DNA of 64,000 bases, taken from contig NZ_QKWH01000001.1 in the NCBI RefSeq assembly GCF_003244315.1, positions 620,001-684,000 on the forward strand, given 5' to 3'. This document shows, one piece after another, positions 10,182-19,204 of this stretch. This DNA is from Xylanimonas oleitrophica (lineage in GTDB: Bacteria > Actinomycetota > Actinomycetes > Actinomycetales > Cellulomonadaceae). How positions within the stretch are numbered: the first letter of the stretch is position 1; each line of letters begins with the position of its first letter. The notes under the pieces are model-generated. The model was given only the letters and a program-made list of their open reading frames with translations, had not been told where the DNA came from and ran no database searches. The position numbers were made by a program, and so were the translations under genes.

Positions 10182-10637
10182 ATGGCGGCGAAGGACGACG
10201 TAGGGCGGCGCGGCGAGCAGATCGCCGCGGAGCGCCTGGTCGAGGAGGGCTACACCGTGCTGGCCCGCAACTGGCGCGGCACCGGTGGTGAGCTGGACCT
10301 GGTGGCGGTGCACGGCGGCACGCTCGTGGCGGTGGAGGTCAAGACCCGCAGCGGTGACCGGTTCGGGCACCCGGCGGAGGCGGTCACGCCTCGCAAGCTG
10401 GCCCGCATCCGGCGGCTGACCGGGCAGTGGCTGCACGAGCACGCGCGCCGGAGCGGCGGCGAGCCCGGGGACGACTCTGGGGACGAGACCGGGTCCGAGG
10501 TCGGGTCCCGGGTCGGGCACGAGCCCGCCGCAGGTGCCGGCCGGTGGCGCTTCCGTGACGTGCGCATCGACGTGGTCGCGGTCGTGCTGCCCCCGGCGGG
10601 GCCGGTGCGCGTCGAGGTCCTGCAGGGGGTCTGCTGA
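10182..10637 (+). CDS. YraN-like UPF0102 nuclease-fold protein
   Basis: A 151-residue protein of the UPF0102 family with a restriction-endonuclease-like core: GGELDLVAVHGGTLVAVEVK contains the D and ExK residues expected in the active site. The family is nearly universal and sits beside rnhB/comM/dprA in many bacteria, suggesting a DNA-repair or recombination role, though no reaction is firmly established. An in-frame ATG at 10056 exists but the conserved family start fits MAAKDDVGRRGEQIAAE at 10182. A Gly/Ser/Glu-rich insert lies near residues 85-120. The stop overlaps the comM start (TGATG). Confidence 0.92.
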   Translation: MAAKDDVGRRGEQIAAERLVEEGYTVLARNWRGTGGELDLVAVHGGTLVAVEVKTRSGDRFGHPAEAVTPRKLARIRRLTGQWLHEHARRSGGEPGDDSGDETGSEVGSRVGHEPAAGAGRWRFRDVRIDVVAVVLPPAGPVRVEVLQGVC

Positions 10638-12166
10638 TGGCTCTGGGGACGACGGCGGCCGTTGCTCTGGTGGGGCTGGCCGGTCACGTGGTGGAGGTGC
10701 AGGCACAGCTCGCCTTCTCGGTGCCCGGGTTCGCGCTGGTCGGGCTGCCTGACACGGCGCTGAGCGAGTCGCGGGACCGCGTGCGGGCGGCGGTGCTCTC
10801 GTGCGCGATCGAGTGGCCGAACCGCAAGATCACGGTGAACCTCTCGCCCGCGTCGCTGCCCAAGACTGGCTCGGCCTTCGACCTGGCGATCGCGGTGGCC
10901 GTGCTCGCGGGAGCCGGCAGGGTCCCTGCCGCGGGCCTGGAGCGGGTGGTCCACCTGGGGGAGCTGGGCCTGGACGGACGGCTGCAGCCGGTGCGCGGCG
11001 TCCTGCCGATGGTCGCTGCCGCGGTGGCGGCGGGTTACCGCGACGTCGTGGTCCCGACGGCGGACGTGGCCGAGGCGTCGCTCGTGCCAGGGGCGTGCGT
11101 ACGCGGTGCGACCACGCTCGCCGAGGTGGTGGCGCTGCACGGCGGACACCCGCCGGTGCTGCCCGACGTCGACCCGGTGCGCCACCCGCGCACGGCCGTC
11201 GCGCCCCGGGTGCCGGGAGACCTCGCGGACGTGCTCGGCCAGGAGGTGCCGCGCCTCGCGCTCGAGGTCGCCGCAGCGGGTGGGCACCACCTGCTGCTGT
11301 CCGGGCCGCCGGGAGCCGGCAAGACGATGCTGGCCTCCCGCCTGCCGGGGATCCTGCCGGACCTCACGGAGGCGGAGGCGGTCGAGGTCACGGCCGTGCA
11401 CTCGGTGGCCGGCACGTTCGACCCGGGCAACGGGCTCCTGACCCGGCCGCCGTACGAGGACCCGCACCACACGGCGACACCGGCCGCCGTCGTGGGCGGC
11501 GGGTCGGGCCTGCCGCGTCCCGGCGCCGCCTCGCGCGCCCACCGCGGCGTCCTCTTCCTGGACGAGGCGCCCGAGTTCGGGTCGCGGGTCCTGGAGACCC
11601 TGCGGCAGCCGCTCGAGCACGGCGAGCTCGTGATCCACCGGTCCGGCGGGACGGCCCGCTACCCGGCCCGGTTCCAGCTCGTGCTCGCGGCCAACCCGTG
11701 CCCGTGCGGCATGGGGTCGGGCAAGGGGCTCGACTGCACGTGCACCGCGCTGGCCCGCCGTCGCTACCTCGGCAAGCTGTCGGGCCCCCTGCTCGATCGC
11801 GTCGACGTCCAGGTGGGTGTCGAGGCCGTCGGCCGGGTCGACCTGGCCGAGGGGCGCGGGGAGCCCTCGGCGGCGGTCGCGGCCCGTGTCGCTGCGGCCC
11901 GCGCGGCTGCCCGGGAGCGGCTCGCCGGTACCCCCTGGACGCTGAACGCTGAGGTGCCCGGCGCATGGCTGCGCGAGCGCATGCGCTCCGTGCGCGGGGC
12001 GCTCGGAGAGCTCGACAAGGCTCTCGACCGTGGGACGCTGTCGCTGCGCGGCGCCGACCGGGTGCTGCGCCTGGCCTGGACGGTGGGCGACCTCGCCGGC
12101 CGCACGGTGCCCGACGCCGCCGACGTGGGCCTGGCGATGATGCTTCGCACCGGGAGGCCGGCATGA
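10637..12166 (+). CDS. comM: ComM/YifB-type Mg-chelatase-like AAA+ ATPase
   Basis: A 509-residue AAA+ protein. The N-terminal Lon-like domain includes AQLAFSVPGFALVGLPDTAL. The ATPase core follows, with Walker A SGPPGAGKTML (about residues 222-232), Walker B FLDEAPEF, a Cys-rich CPCGMGSGKGLDCTC segment and the C-terminal Mg-chelatase lid. In naturally transformable bacteria ComM is a helicase that widens the heteroduplex during recombination. It is coupled to yraN (overlap TGATG) and to dprA (overlap ATGA), so this is a DNA-processing operon. A direct role in transformation here is inference. Confidence 0.93.
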   Translation: MALGTTAAVALVGLAGHVVEVQAQLAFSVPGFALVGLPDTALSESRDRVRAAVLSCAIEWPNRKITVNLSPASLPKTGSAFDLAIAVAVLAGAGRVPAAGLERVVHLGELGLDGRLQPVRGVLPMVAAAVAAGYRDVVVPTADVAEASLVPGACVRGATTLAEVVALHGGHPPVLPDVDPVRHPRTAVAPRVPGDLADVLGQEVPRLALEVAAAGGHHLLLSGPPGAGKTMLASRLPGILPDLTEAEAVEVTAVHSVAGTFDPGNGLLTRPPYEDPHHTATPAAVVGGGSGLPRPGAASRAHRGVLFLDEAPEFGSRVLETLRQPLEHGELVIHRSGGTARYPARFQLVLAANPCPCGMGSGKGLDCTCTALARRRYLGKLSGPLLDRVDVQVGVEAVGRVDLAEGRGEPSAAVAARVAAARAAARERLAGTPWTLNAEVPGAWLRERMRSVRGALGELDKALDRGTLSLRGADRVLRLAWTVGDLAGRTVPDAADVGLAMMLRTGRPA

Positions 12167-13404
12167 GCGGCCCGGGCTTCGACGTCGACGACCCGCTGCT
12201 GGCGGCCGCAGCGTGGAGCCGCCTGGCCGAGCCCGGAGACGAGGTCGCCGGTGCGCTGGTGGCACACCTCGGGGCTGCGGGGGCTCTCGCCTGGCTGCTG
12301 GAGGTGCGTGACGCCGGCCTCGTCGAGGCCCCTGACGGGCTGCTCGTGGACGCGGGCCGCGCGGCGGCCTCCGGTAGCGCGACGGCGGCTGGCAGCACCA
12401 CGGCGGTGCGGGCGCTCGCGGCCGCGGTGACCCGCTGGACGCCGCGCCTGGAGGACCTCGACCCGCGGCGCGAGCTGCGGGTGCTCGAGCACACCGGCGG
12501 CACGCTCCTCCTGCCCGGCGACCCTCGGTGGCCGCGCGGGCTCGACGACCTGGGGGCCGGGGCGCCGTTCGCGCTGTGGGTGCGCGGCGAGGCCGACCTG
12601 GCTGCGCTCGCGGCGCGCTCGGTGGCCGTCGTCGGGGCCCGGGCGTCGACGTCCTACGGGGAGCACGTCACGGCCGAGCTCGCCGCGGGGCTCGCGGACC
12701 GGGGGTTCACCGTGGTCTCCGGGGGTGCGTACGGGATCGACGCCGTCGCGCACCGTGCGTCCCTGGCGGCGGGCGGGGCCACGGTGGCCGTCATGGCCGG
12801 TGGCGTCGACCGGATGTACCCGCAGGGCAACCACGCGCTGCTGGCGCGAGTGGTCGGGGCCGGTGCGCTCGTGGCCGAGGTCCCACCGGGCTCGGCACCG
12901 TTCAAGCAGCGGTTCCTCGCGCGCAACCGGCTGATCGCCGCCATGACCCGTGCGACCGTGGTCGTCGAGGCGGCGTGGCGCTCCGGCGCGCTCTCCACGG
13001 CCCGGCGTGCGGCACGGCTCCTGCGCCCCGTCGGTGCGGTGCCGGGTCCGGTCACCTCGATGGGCTCGGCAGGGTGCCACCAGCTCCTGCGCGACGGCGT
13101 CGCCACCTGTGTCACGGACGCGGCCGAGGCTGCCGAGCTGGCCGGCACGCTCGGCGAGGACGCCGCGCCGGAGCGGGACGGGCCCGTCGGCGAGGCGGAC
13201 GGGCTGGACGCGGCGACCCGGGCCGTGCTGGACGCGCTGCCGGTCCGCGGAGCGGCGGACCCGGCCGCGCTCACCAGGGTGGCGGGGCTCTCCCTGCCCG
13301 CGGTGCTCGGGGCGCTCGGCGTGCTGGAGGTGCGGGGGCTCGCGGAGCAGGACGGCGCACGGTGGCGCCGCGCACGGCGGGCTCTCCCTGCCCGCGCGCG
13401 CTGA
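12163..13404 (+). CDS. dprA: DNA-processing protein DprA
   Basis: A 413-residue single-strand DNA-binding protein that protects incoming DNA and loads RecA. The Rossmann-like core is clear: SVAVVGARASTSYGE, VVSGGAYGIDAVAHR, GGVDRMYPQGN, FLARNRLIAAM and SGALSTARRA. The C-terminal 60 residues resemble the winged-helix domain of DprA. The start is the ATG at 12163, overlapping the comM stop by 4 bases; the frame continues upstream inside comM. Its final bases contain the first copy of a repeated CTGAGCGGAC motif that recurs in the gap downstream. Confidence 0.95.
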   Translation: MSGPGFDVDDPLLAAAAWSRLAEPGDEVAGALVAHLGAAGALAWLLEVRDAGLVEAPDGLLVDAGRAAASGSATAAGSTTAVRALAAAVTRWTPRLEDLDPRRELRVLEHTGGTLLLPGDPRWPRGLDDLGAGAPFALWVRGEADLAALAARSVAVVGARASTSYGEHVTAELAAGLADRGFTVVSGGAYGIDAVAHRASLAAGGATVAVMAGGVDRMYPQGNHALLARVVGAGALVAEVPPGSAPFKQRFLARNRLIAAMTRATVVVEAAWRSGALSTARRAARLLRPVGAVPGPVTSMGSAGCHQLLRDGVATCVTDAAEAAELAGTLGEDAAPERDGPVGEADGLDAATRAVLDALPVRGAADPAALTRVAGLSLPAVLGALGVLEVRGLAEQDGARWRRARRALPARAR

Positions 13405-13528
13405 GCGGACATGGTCCGGCTGGTCGTCGCCGTGACGGACGCCGTGCCCTGCCCGCGCGCTGAGCGGACCGTCAGGCACGGGCTGGGCAGTCCGCAGGGG
13501 CAGCGCCCGTCCGCGTGCACTGAGCGGC
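13386..13528 (+). repeat. Three copies of a CTGAGCGG-centred motif, about 60 bases apart
   Basis: Similar 20-25 base segments start near 13386 (including the dprA stop codon), 13447 and 13506. The first two share CCCTGCCCGCGCG and CTGAGCGGAC; the third keeps CCGCGTGCACTGAGCGG. The rest of the 184-base gap between dprA and xerC shows no gene. Confidence 0.55.
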
Positions 13529-13588
13529 GGTGCGACACGCCCGCGGGCTGCCGGGGTGTCCGCCGGTCCCGCGGGCACACTGGCGCAG

Positions 13589-14581
13589 ATGGGGACCGAT
13601 CCACGACCCGTGCAGCCCGCCGCCGGCCCTGCGGCCGGGCTGGACGCCGACCTGCCGCCGCTGCCCGCGGCGATGGATGGCGCTCTCGTTCGGTTCGCCC
13701 AGCACCTGGACGCCCAGCGAGGCCACTCCGCGCACACCCGCAGGGCCTACGTGGCGGACGTCACCGGTCTGCTCCGCCACGCCGTCCGGCACGGGGCGCG
13801 GACGCTGGAGGACGTCCAGCTCTCGCTCCTGCGCGGCTGGCTCGCGGCACAGGCGCAGCGGGGACTGGCGCGGGCGACCCTCGCTCGCCGGGGTGCTGCG
13901 GCGCGCACGTTCCTGCGCTGGGCGCACCGGGCCGGCCTGACGAGCTCCGACCAGTCCGTGCGTCTCGCGAGCCCCCGCGTGCCCCGCACGCTGCCCACGG
14001 TGCTGTCCGCCGACGCCGCAGCGCGGCTCCTGGACACCGCCCGGGACGACGCCCTGGCCGCCGAGGGGGACGACCGCCCGGCGGCCCTGCGTGCATGGGC
14101 GGCGGCGGAGCTGCTGTACGGGTCCGGGATCCGTGTCGGAGAGCTGGTCGCGGTCGACGTCGACGACGTCGAGGTCGGCGAGCGGCTGGTCCGGGTGCTC
14201 GGCAAGGGAGGCAAGGAGCGCGTGGTGCCCTTCGGGGTGCCCGCCGCCCGCGCCGTCGGGGCGTGGCTGGAGCACGGGCGGCCCGCCCTGGCCGTCGCCT
14301 CCACCGGCCCCGCCCTCCTCGTGGGCGACCGCGGGGGGCGGTGGGGGCAGCGGCAGGTGCGCGAGGCCGTGCACCGGCTGGCCGCCCGCGCCGGCGTCGA
14401 CGACGTCGCTCCGCACGCGCTGCGGCACTCGGCGGCTACGCACCTGCTGCAGGGCGGCTCGGACCTGCGCAGCGTCCAGGAGGTGCTCGGGCACGCGAAC
14501 CTGGCCACCACCCAGCGGTACACCCACGTCGACGCCGAGCGGCTGCGCGCCGTCTACACGCAGGCGTTCCCGCGCGCCTGA
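13589..14581 (+). CDS. xerC: Tyrosine recombinase of the XerC/XerD family
   Basis: A 330-residue site-specific recombinase that resolves chromosome dimers at dif. All catalytic residues are present: R182 (GSGIRVGEL), Lys in GKGGKERV (206/209), H276 and R279 (HALRH), H302 (LGHANL) and the nucleophile Y311 (QRYTHV). The N-terminal SAM-like domain spans about residues 28-115. I chose the ATG at 13589; a GTG at 13556 would add 11 residues. The position between dprA and rpsB is typical for actinobacterial xerC. No flanking mobile-element signs were seen, so a housekeeping Xer role is likely. Confidence 0.92.
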   Translation: MGTDPRPVQPAAGPAAGLDADLPPLPAAMDGALVRFAQHLDAQRGHSAHTRRAYVADVTGLLRHAVRHGARTLEDVQLSLLRGWLAAQAQRGLARATLARRGAAARTFLRWAHRAGLTSSDQSVRLASPRVPRTLPTVLSADAAARLLDTARDDALAAEGDDRPAALRAWAAAELLYGSGIRVGELVAVDVDDVEVGERLVRVLGKGGKERVVPFGVPAARAVGAWLEHGRPALAVASTGPALLVGDRGGRWGQRQVREAVHRLAARAGVDDVAPHALRHSAATHLLQGGSDLRSVQEVLGHANLATTQRYTHVDAERLRAVYTQAFPRA

Positions 14582-14613
14582 CACCCTCGATGAGGCGGGC
14601 GTCGCGGGGCTCC

Positions 14614-15273
14614 TCAGCGCGCGGGCAGGAGCACGATCGGTGCGGCCAGCCCGAGCAGCACCAGCGGGTCGAGGTAGACGTCACCGCGTCGGACGCCCCA
14701 GTGCACGCAGGTGCCCCCCGCCGCCGCTGCGGGCGCACCGGCCCCCGTGCGTGGTCCCGTGCCCGCTCCCGTGCCCGCTCCCGTGCCGAGGAGGCCGACC
14801 CCGGTCGACACGGCGGGGGAGGCCGGCGAGCAGTGGTCGGGGTTGGCGGCGTCGCCCGGGCCGGTCGACAGGACGCCCACGGGGTCTCCGGCCGCGACGG
14901 CCGTCCCGGCAGGCACGGTCGCGGTGACGGGTTCCAGGGAGGAGCGCAGCCCGTCGGGGTGGGTGACCACCACGACGGGCTTGCCTGCCACCGGCCCGGC
15001 GAACGTGACGGTCCCCGGTCCGGGGGAGGCGACGGCCGCGCCGGCCGGGGCCTGGAGGTCCACCCCGCGGTGCCCCGGCTCCCAGCGCCGGGCGGGGAGG
15101 TCGAACAGGTGGACCACCGGGCCCGGCACGGGAGCGACGTAGCCGCGAGCGGCCGTCTGCCCCGCCGGTGCGGGAGGGGCGCCCGTTGCCGAGGGCCCGG
15201 GTGCCGGCGCCGTCAGGAGCGGCACCAGCAGGGTGGCGGCGAGCAGGGTGGTCAGAGGCTGCGGTGCGACCAT
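14614..15273 (-). CDS. Secreted M23-family peptidase
   Basis: A 219-residue exported LytM-type protein. A hydrophobic N-terminal signal (PLTTLLAATLLVPLLTA) precedes the peptidase domain, with zinc motif HxxxD in GHRGVDLQAP and the second motif in VHWGVRRG. A low-complexity Gly/Thr/Ala stretch (about residues 155-185, GTGAGTGAGTGPRTGAG) lies between them. The C-terminus is hydrophobic (LVLLGLAAPIVLLPAR). The motif resembles HWG rather than the canonical HxH, so activity on peptidoglycan is uncertain. An in-frame ATG at 15297 is an alternative start. It is divergent from rpsB, a common arrangement in actinobacteria. Confidence 0.85.
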   Translation of the reverse strand: MVAPQPLTTLLAATLLVPLLTAPAPGPSATGAPPAPAGQTAARGYVAPVPGPVVHLFDLPARRWEPGHRGVDLQAPAGAAVASPGPGTVTFAGPVAGKPVVVVTHPDGLRSSLEPVTATVPAGTAVAAGDPVGVLSTGPGDAANPDHCSPASPAVSTGVGLLGTGAGTGAGTGPRTGAGAPAAAAGGTCVHWGVRRGDVYLDPLVLLGLAAPIVLLPAR

Positions 15274-15519
15274 GGGGGGAGCGTGCCCGCTCCCCATGAC
15301 CGGAGCGGACCCGCTGTCACCGGCTGTGCGCGGGGCTCCGGACCGCCTGCCTGGGGGCGGGGTCGCTCGTGCGCTCTGGCCTGGCCCGCCTGGCCGCCTG
15401 GCCGCCTGGCCCGCCGGGCTGTTCGGCCTGCTCGGCCTGCTCGCTCTGCGGGGAAGGGCGGCGGGCCTGGGCCCGCGGTGTCGAGCGCCGGACGCGCGCC
15501 GGACGCTCACGGCGTCAGG

Positions 15520-15861
15520 TAGACTTCCCCAGGCGATCGGTCCGTTCGCACCCCACCCAGTTCTCCGGCTGAGGCTCTCGCCTGCCGGGAGCGGGGACCA
15601 GGGGGGCGGCGTGCCGGTCGACTTCGCGCGTCACCACGCGCCCGCTCCGCCCCTCCTCGGGACACGGTGCGGGGCGCGGCCGCGTCGGCAGCGGTCTGCA
15701 CGGGCCTCCACCAGGAGGGACGTGCGGTGCCGGCCCGGCGTGACGCCAGGGGTGCGGCCGCCCGGCACGCACCGACAACCGAGTGACGCGACCGGCAGCG
15801 CCGGTCGCCTGATGCGCGCGGGCACGGGAGGATCCCGGCTCGTGCGGCGAAAGGACCAGTC
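15520..15861 (+). promoter_or_regulatory. rpsB promoter and long untranslated leader
   Basis: The 588-base gap from 15274 to 15861 has no convincing gene. TAGACT at 15520-15525 is the best -10 box, giving a leader of about 330 bases. A perfect 9-base hairpin (15788-15796 with 15800-15808) lies near its end, and a GAAAGGA ribosome-binding site precedes the rpsB ATG. The length suggests regulation of S2 synthesis, but I recognise no known leader family. Confidence 0.4.
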
Positions 15862-16803
15862 ATGGCCGTCGTGACCATGCGCCAGCTCCTCGAGAGCGGT
15901 GTCCACTTCGGGCACCAGACCCGCCGTTGGAACCCGAAGATGAAGCGCTTCATCTTCACCGAGCGCAACGGCATCTACATCGTCGACCTCCAGCAGTCGC
16001 TGTCGTACATCGACCGTGCCTACGAGTTCGTCAAGGAGACCGTCGCCCACGGCGGCTCGATCCTGTTCGTCGGCACCAAGAAGCAGGCCCAGGAGCCCGT
16101 GGCCGAGCAGGCCGCTCGCGTGGGCATGCCCTACGTGAACCACCGCTGGCTCGGCGGCATGCTCACCAACTTCACCACGGTGCACAAGCGTCTCCAGCGC
16201 CTCAAGGAGCTCGAGGAGATCGACTTCGACGACGTGGCCGGCTCCGGCCTCACGAAGAAGGAGCTCCTGGTGCTGCGCCGCGAGAAGGACAAGCTCTCGC
16301 GCACGCTCGGCGGCATCCGCGACATGGCCAAGGTGCCGTCCGCGGTGTGGATCGTCGACACCAACAAGGAGCACCTCGCCGTCGACGAGGCCCGCAAGCT
16401 GGGCATCCCCGTCGTCGCGATCCTCGACACCAACTGCGACCCGGACGTGGTCGACTACGCGATCCCGGGCAACGACGACGCGATCCGCTCCGTCACGCTG
16501 CTCACCCGCGTGATCGCCGACGCCGCCGCCGAGGGCCTGCTCCAGCGCCACTCCGGCCGCTCGGGTGCCGCCGCCGAGGCCGAGGCCGAGCCGCTGGCCG
16601 AGTGGGAGCGCGAGCTCCTCGCCGGTGCCGAGGCCGCCGCCCAGACGGAGCCGAGCGACGCGCCGGCCGCCGAGGGCGACGCCGTCCCCGCCGGCAACAC
16701 GGCCCCCACCGAGGGCGCCTCGGGCACCGAGACCGCCGTCACCCCGGGCAACGAGGCTGCTCCCGCCGTGGACGCCGCCGCCGAGGCCGCGAAGTCCGAG
16801 TGA
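15862..16803 (+). CDS. rpsB: 30S ribosomal protein S2
   Basis: A 313-residue S2, needed for S1 binding and late 30S assembly. The first 230 residues are the standard fold ([58 protein letters not shown]). The remaining 80 form an Ala/Glu/Pro-rich acidic tail, longer than in most bacteria but common in high-GC actinobacteria. The ATG at 15862 has a GAAAGGA site upstream. A strong hairpin lies between this gene and tsf, as expected for rpsB-tsf attenuation. Confidence 0.98.
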   Translation: MAVVTMRQLLESGVHFGHQTRRWNPKMKRFIFTERNGIYIVDLQQSLSYIDRAYEFVKETVAHGGSILFVGTKKQAQEPVAEQAARVGMPYVNHRWLGGMLTNFTTVHKRLQRLKELEEIDFDDVAGSGLTKKELLVLRREKDKLSRTLGGIRDMAKVPSAVWIVDTNKEHLAVDEARKLGIPVVAILDTNCDPDVVDYAIPGNDDAIRSVTLLTRVIADAAAEGLLQRHSGRSGAAAEAEAEPLAEWERELLAGAEAAAQTEPSDAPAAEGDAVPAGNTAPTEGASGTETAVTPGNEAAPAVDAAAEAAKSE

Positions 16804-16808
16804 GCTGA

Positions 16809-16844
16809 CGCGGGCCGGGGACCGTCCCAGGTCCCCGGCCCGCG
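16809..16844 (+). terminator. Hairpin between rpsB and tsf
   Basis: A perfect 15-base stem (16809-16823 with 16830-16844) with a 6-base loop, 5 bases after the rpsB stop and 46 bases before tsf. It probably gives partial termination or mRNA processing, setting the S2 to EF-Ts ratio. Confidence 0.6.
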
Positions 16845-16890
16845 CCGCCCGCCTGCTGCACCCACTTCGACCAGGAGGACTCTCCCCACC

Positions 16891-17730
16891 ATGGCGAGCT
16901 ACACCATCCAGGACATCAAGGACCTGCGTGCGCTCACCGGCGCCGGCATGACCGACGTCAAGAAGGCTCTCGACGAGGCCGACGGCGACCAGCAGAAGGC
17001 CGTCGAGCTCATCCGCAAGCGCGGCCTGGCCAAGGCTGCCAAGCGCGAGGGCAACGCGACCTCCGAGGGCCTCGTGGCCGTCAAGGTCGAGGACGGCGCC
17101 GCCGGCCAGACCGCGACGCTCATCGAGCTCAACGCGGAGACCGACTTCGTCGTCAAGAACGAGAAGTTCGTGTCGCTGGCCGAGCAGATCCTCGAGGCCG
17201 CCACCGCCGCCGGTGCTGCCGACGCCGACGCCGCCCTGGCCGCCCCGGCCGGTGGCGAGACGGTCGCCGACCTCATCGCTGCCGCCGCCGGCACCCTGGG
17301 CGAGAAGATCGTCCTGCGCCGCGTGGCCCGCGTCGAGGGCCCGAAGGTCACGACGTACCTGCACCGCACCGCCAAGGACCTGCCGCCGTCGATCGGCGTC
17401 CTCGTCGTCACCGACGAGGCCGGCGAGGCCGCTGCCAAGGACGTCGCGCAGCACATCGCCGCGATGGCGCCCTCCTACCTCACCCGTGAGGACGTCCCGG
17501 CCGAGGTCGTGGAGAAGGAGCGCGAGATCGCCCGCGAGGTGTCGATCGCCGAGGGCAAGCCCGAGGCCGCGCTGCCGAAGATCGTCGAGGGTCGCCTGAA
17601 CGGCTTCTTCAAGGACGCCGTGCTGGTGGACCAGCCGCTGGCCAAGGACACCAAGGTCACGGTCGGCAAGCACGTCGAGGCGACGGGCGGCAAGCTGCTC
17701 GGCTTCGTCCGCTTCCGCGTCGGCAACTGA
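16891..17730 (+). CDS. tsf: Elongation factor Ts
   Basis: A 279-residue nucleotide-exchange factor for EF-Tu. The N-terminal UBA-like domain reads IKDLRALTGAGMTDVKKAL, and the TDFVVKNEKF signature and the core repeats follow. Its length is usual for the family. ATG start with an AGGAGGA ribosome-binding site (CCAGGAGGAC, 16870s). It follows rpsB after a hairpin and is closed by a strong terminator, so rpsB-tsf is one unit separate from pyrH-frr. Confidence 0.98.
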   Translation: MASYTIQDIKDLRALTGAGMTDVKKALDEADGDQQKAVELIRKRGLAKAAKREGNATSEGLVAVKVEDGAAGQTATLIELNAETDFVVKNEKFVSLAEQILEAATAAGAADADAALAAPAGGETVADLIAAAAGTLGEKIVLRRVARVEGPKVTTYLHRTAKDLPPSIGVLVVTDEAGEAAAKDVAQHIAAMAPSYLTREDVPAEVVEKEREIAREVSIAEGKPEAALPKIVEGRLNGFFKDAVLVDQPLAKDTKVTVGKHVEATGGKLLGFVRFRVGN

Positions 17731-17742
17731 CGCGACCCGGGT

Positions 17743-17776
17743 GGCCCGGCCCTACCGAGTACGGTAGGGCCGGGCC
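17743..17776 (+). terminator. Terminator after tsf
   Basis: A perfect 15-base stem (17743-17757 with 17762-17776) and a 4-base AGTA loop, 13 bases after the stop codon. Confidence 0.8.
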
Positions 17777-17859
17777 GCTCGCGCATCCGGGCTCACCATG
17801 CGCCGGACGCACACTCACTCCCGCAGCACGAGGCCGGCACGAAGGACAGGACGGTGGCC

Positions 17860-18612
17860 ATGACCGAGATCGAGAACCCCATGACGGACGCGGTGGCACG
17901 GCCCGCCGCGCGGCGGGTGCTGCTCAAGCTCTCGGGCGAGGCCTTCGGCGGCGGCAAGATCGGGCTGGCGGCCGACGTGGTGCGTCGGATCGCCGCGGAG
18001 ATCGGTGCCGCGGTGCGCGAGGGCGTCCAGGTGGCGATCGTCGTCGGTGGTGGCAACTTCTTCCGCGGCGCGGAGCTCTCTCAGGCCGGTATGGACCGTG
18101 CCCGCGCGGACTACATGGGCATGCTCGGCACGGTGATGAACTGCCTGGCGCTGCAGGACTTCCTGGAGCAGAGCGGCGTCAAGACGCGCGTGCAGACCGC
18201 CATCACGATGGGGCAGGTCGCCGAGCCGTACATCCCGCTGCGCGCCATCCGGCACATGGAGAAGGGCCGCGTGGTCATCTTCGGCGCCGGTGCCGGCATG
18301 CCGTACTTCTCCACCGACACCGTCTCGGTGCAGCGCGCGCTGGAGACGCACTGCGACGAGGTCCTGATGGGGAAGAACGGCGTGGACGGCGTCTACAGCG
18401 CCGACCCGCGCACCAACCCCGACGCGGTGCGCCTGGAGCACCTGACCTACACCGACGCGCTGGTGCAGAACCTCGAGGTCATGGACGCCACGGCCCTGAG
18501 CCTGTGCCGCGACAACGACGTGACGATGCGGGTCTTCGGCCTGGAGGGTGCGGGCGACGTGACCCGTGCGCTGCTGGGCGAGAAGATCGGCACCCTGATC
18601 ACGGCCAGCTGA
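17860..18612 (+). CDS. pyrH: Uridylate kinase
   Basis: A 250-residue hexameric UMP kinase (UMP to UDP) of the amino-acid kinase fold. Key segments are [14 protein letters not shown] (phosphate binding), [41 protein letters not shown] and the C-terminal [12 protein letters not shown] chose the ATG at 17860, preceded by AGGACAGG; a GTG at 17854 in frame is an alternative. It sits upstream of frr in the conserved rpsB-tsf-pyrH-frr order. The terminator after tsf suggests pyrH has its own promoter, though I could not identify a clear one. Confidence 0.97.
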   Translation: MTEIENPMTDAVARPAARRVLLKLSGEAFGGGKIGLAADVVRRIAAEIGAAVREGVQVAIVVGGGNFFRGAELSQAGMDRARADYMGMLGTVMNCLALQDFLEQSGVKTRVQTAITMGQVAEPYIPLRAIRHMEKGRVVIFGAGAGMPYFSTDTVSVQRALETHCDEVLMGKNGVDGVYSADPRTNPDAVRLEHLTYTDALVQNLEVMDATALSLCRDNDVTMRVFGLEGAGDVTRALLGEKIGTLITAS

Positions 18613-18646
18613 ACCACCCACTCGACAGACGCTTAGGAGCACACCG

Positions 18647-19204
18647 GTGATCGACGAGACCCTCCTCGAGGCCGAGGAGAAGATGGACAAGGCGATCGAG
18701 GTCGCCAAGGAGGACTTCGCGGGCATCCGCACCGGCCGTGCGAACGCGGGCATGTTCAGCAAGATCACCGTGGACTACTACGGTGCGCCGACCCCGCTGC
18801 AGCAGCTGGCCTCGTTCAACATCCCCGAGGCGCGGACCGTGCTGATCTCGCCCTTCGACAAGGGCGCCATGGCCGTCATCGAGAAGGCCCTGCGCGAGTC
18901 CGACCTGGGCGTCAACCCGTCCAACGACGGCAACGCGATCCGCGTCATCCTCCCGGCACTGACCGAGGAGCGCCGCCGCGACTACGTGCGCCTGGCGAAG
19001 ACGAAGGCGGAGGAGACGCGCGTGACGGTGCGCAACATCCGCCGCAAGGCCAAGGAGACGCTGGACCGCATCGTCAAGGACGGCGAGGCCGGCGAGGACG
19101 AGGTCGCCCGCGCGGAGAAGGAGCTCGAGGCGCTCACGAAGAGGCACGTCGACATGGTCGACCAGCTCCTCGCGGGCAAGGAGAGCGAGCTGCTCGAGGT
19201 CTGA
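18647..19204 (+). CDS. frr: Ribosome recycling factor
   Basis: A 185-residue factor that, with EF-G, splits the post-termination ribosome. Conserved motifs are [48 protein letters not shown] and the basic VRNIRRKAK segment; the length is exactly typical. GTG start preceded by TTAGGAGCAC. The stop overlaps the cdsA start by one base (TGATG), coupling translation of the two. Confidence 0.98.
   Translation: MIDETLLEAEEKMDKAIEVAKEDFAGIRTGRANAGMFSKITVDYYGAPTPLQQLASFNIPEARTVLISPFDKGAMAVIEKALRESDLGVNPSNDGNAIRVILPALTEERRRDYVRLAKTKAEETRVTVRNIRRKAKETLDRIVKDGEAGEDEVARAEKELEALTKRHVDMVDQLLAGKESELLEV

Noticed and set aside
13589-14581. A phage or integron integrase
   Set aside because: The dprA-xerC-rpsB context and the lack of att sites or mobile cargo fit a housekeeping Xer recombinase.
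15233-15874. A 213-residue plus-strand frame between the M23 gene and rpsB
   Set aside because: It overlaps the M23 gene antisense and the rpsB leader and start, and contains no conserved motif.
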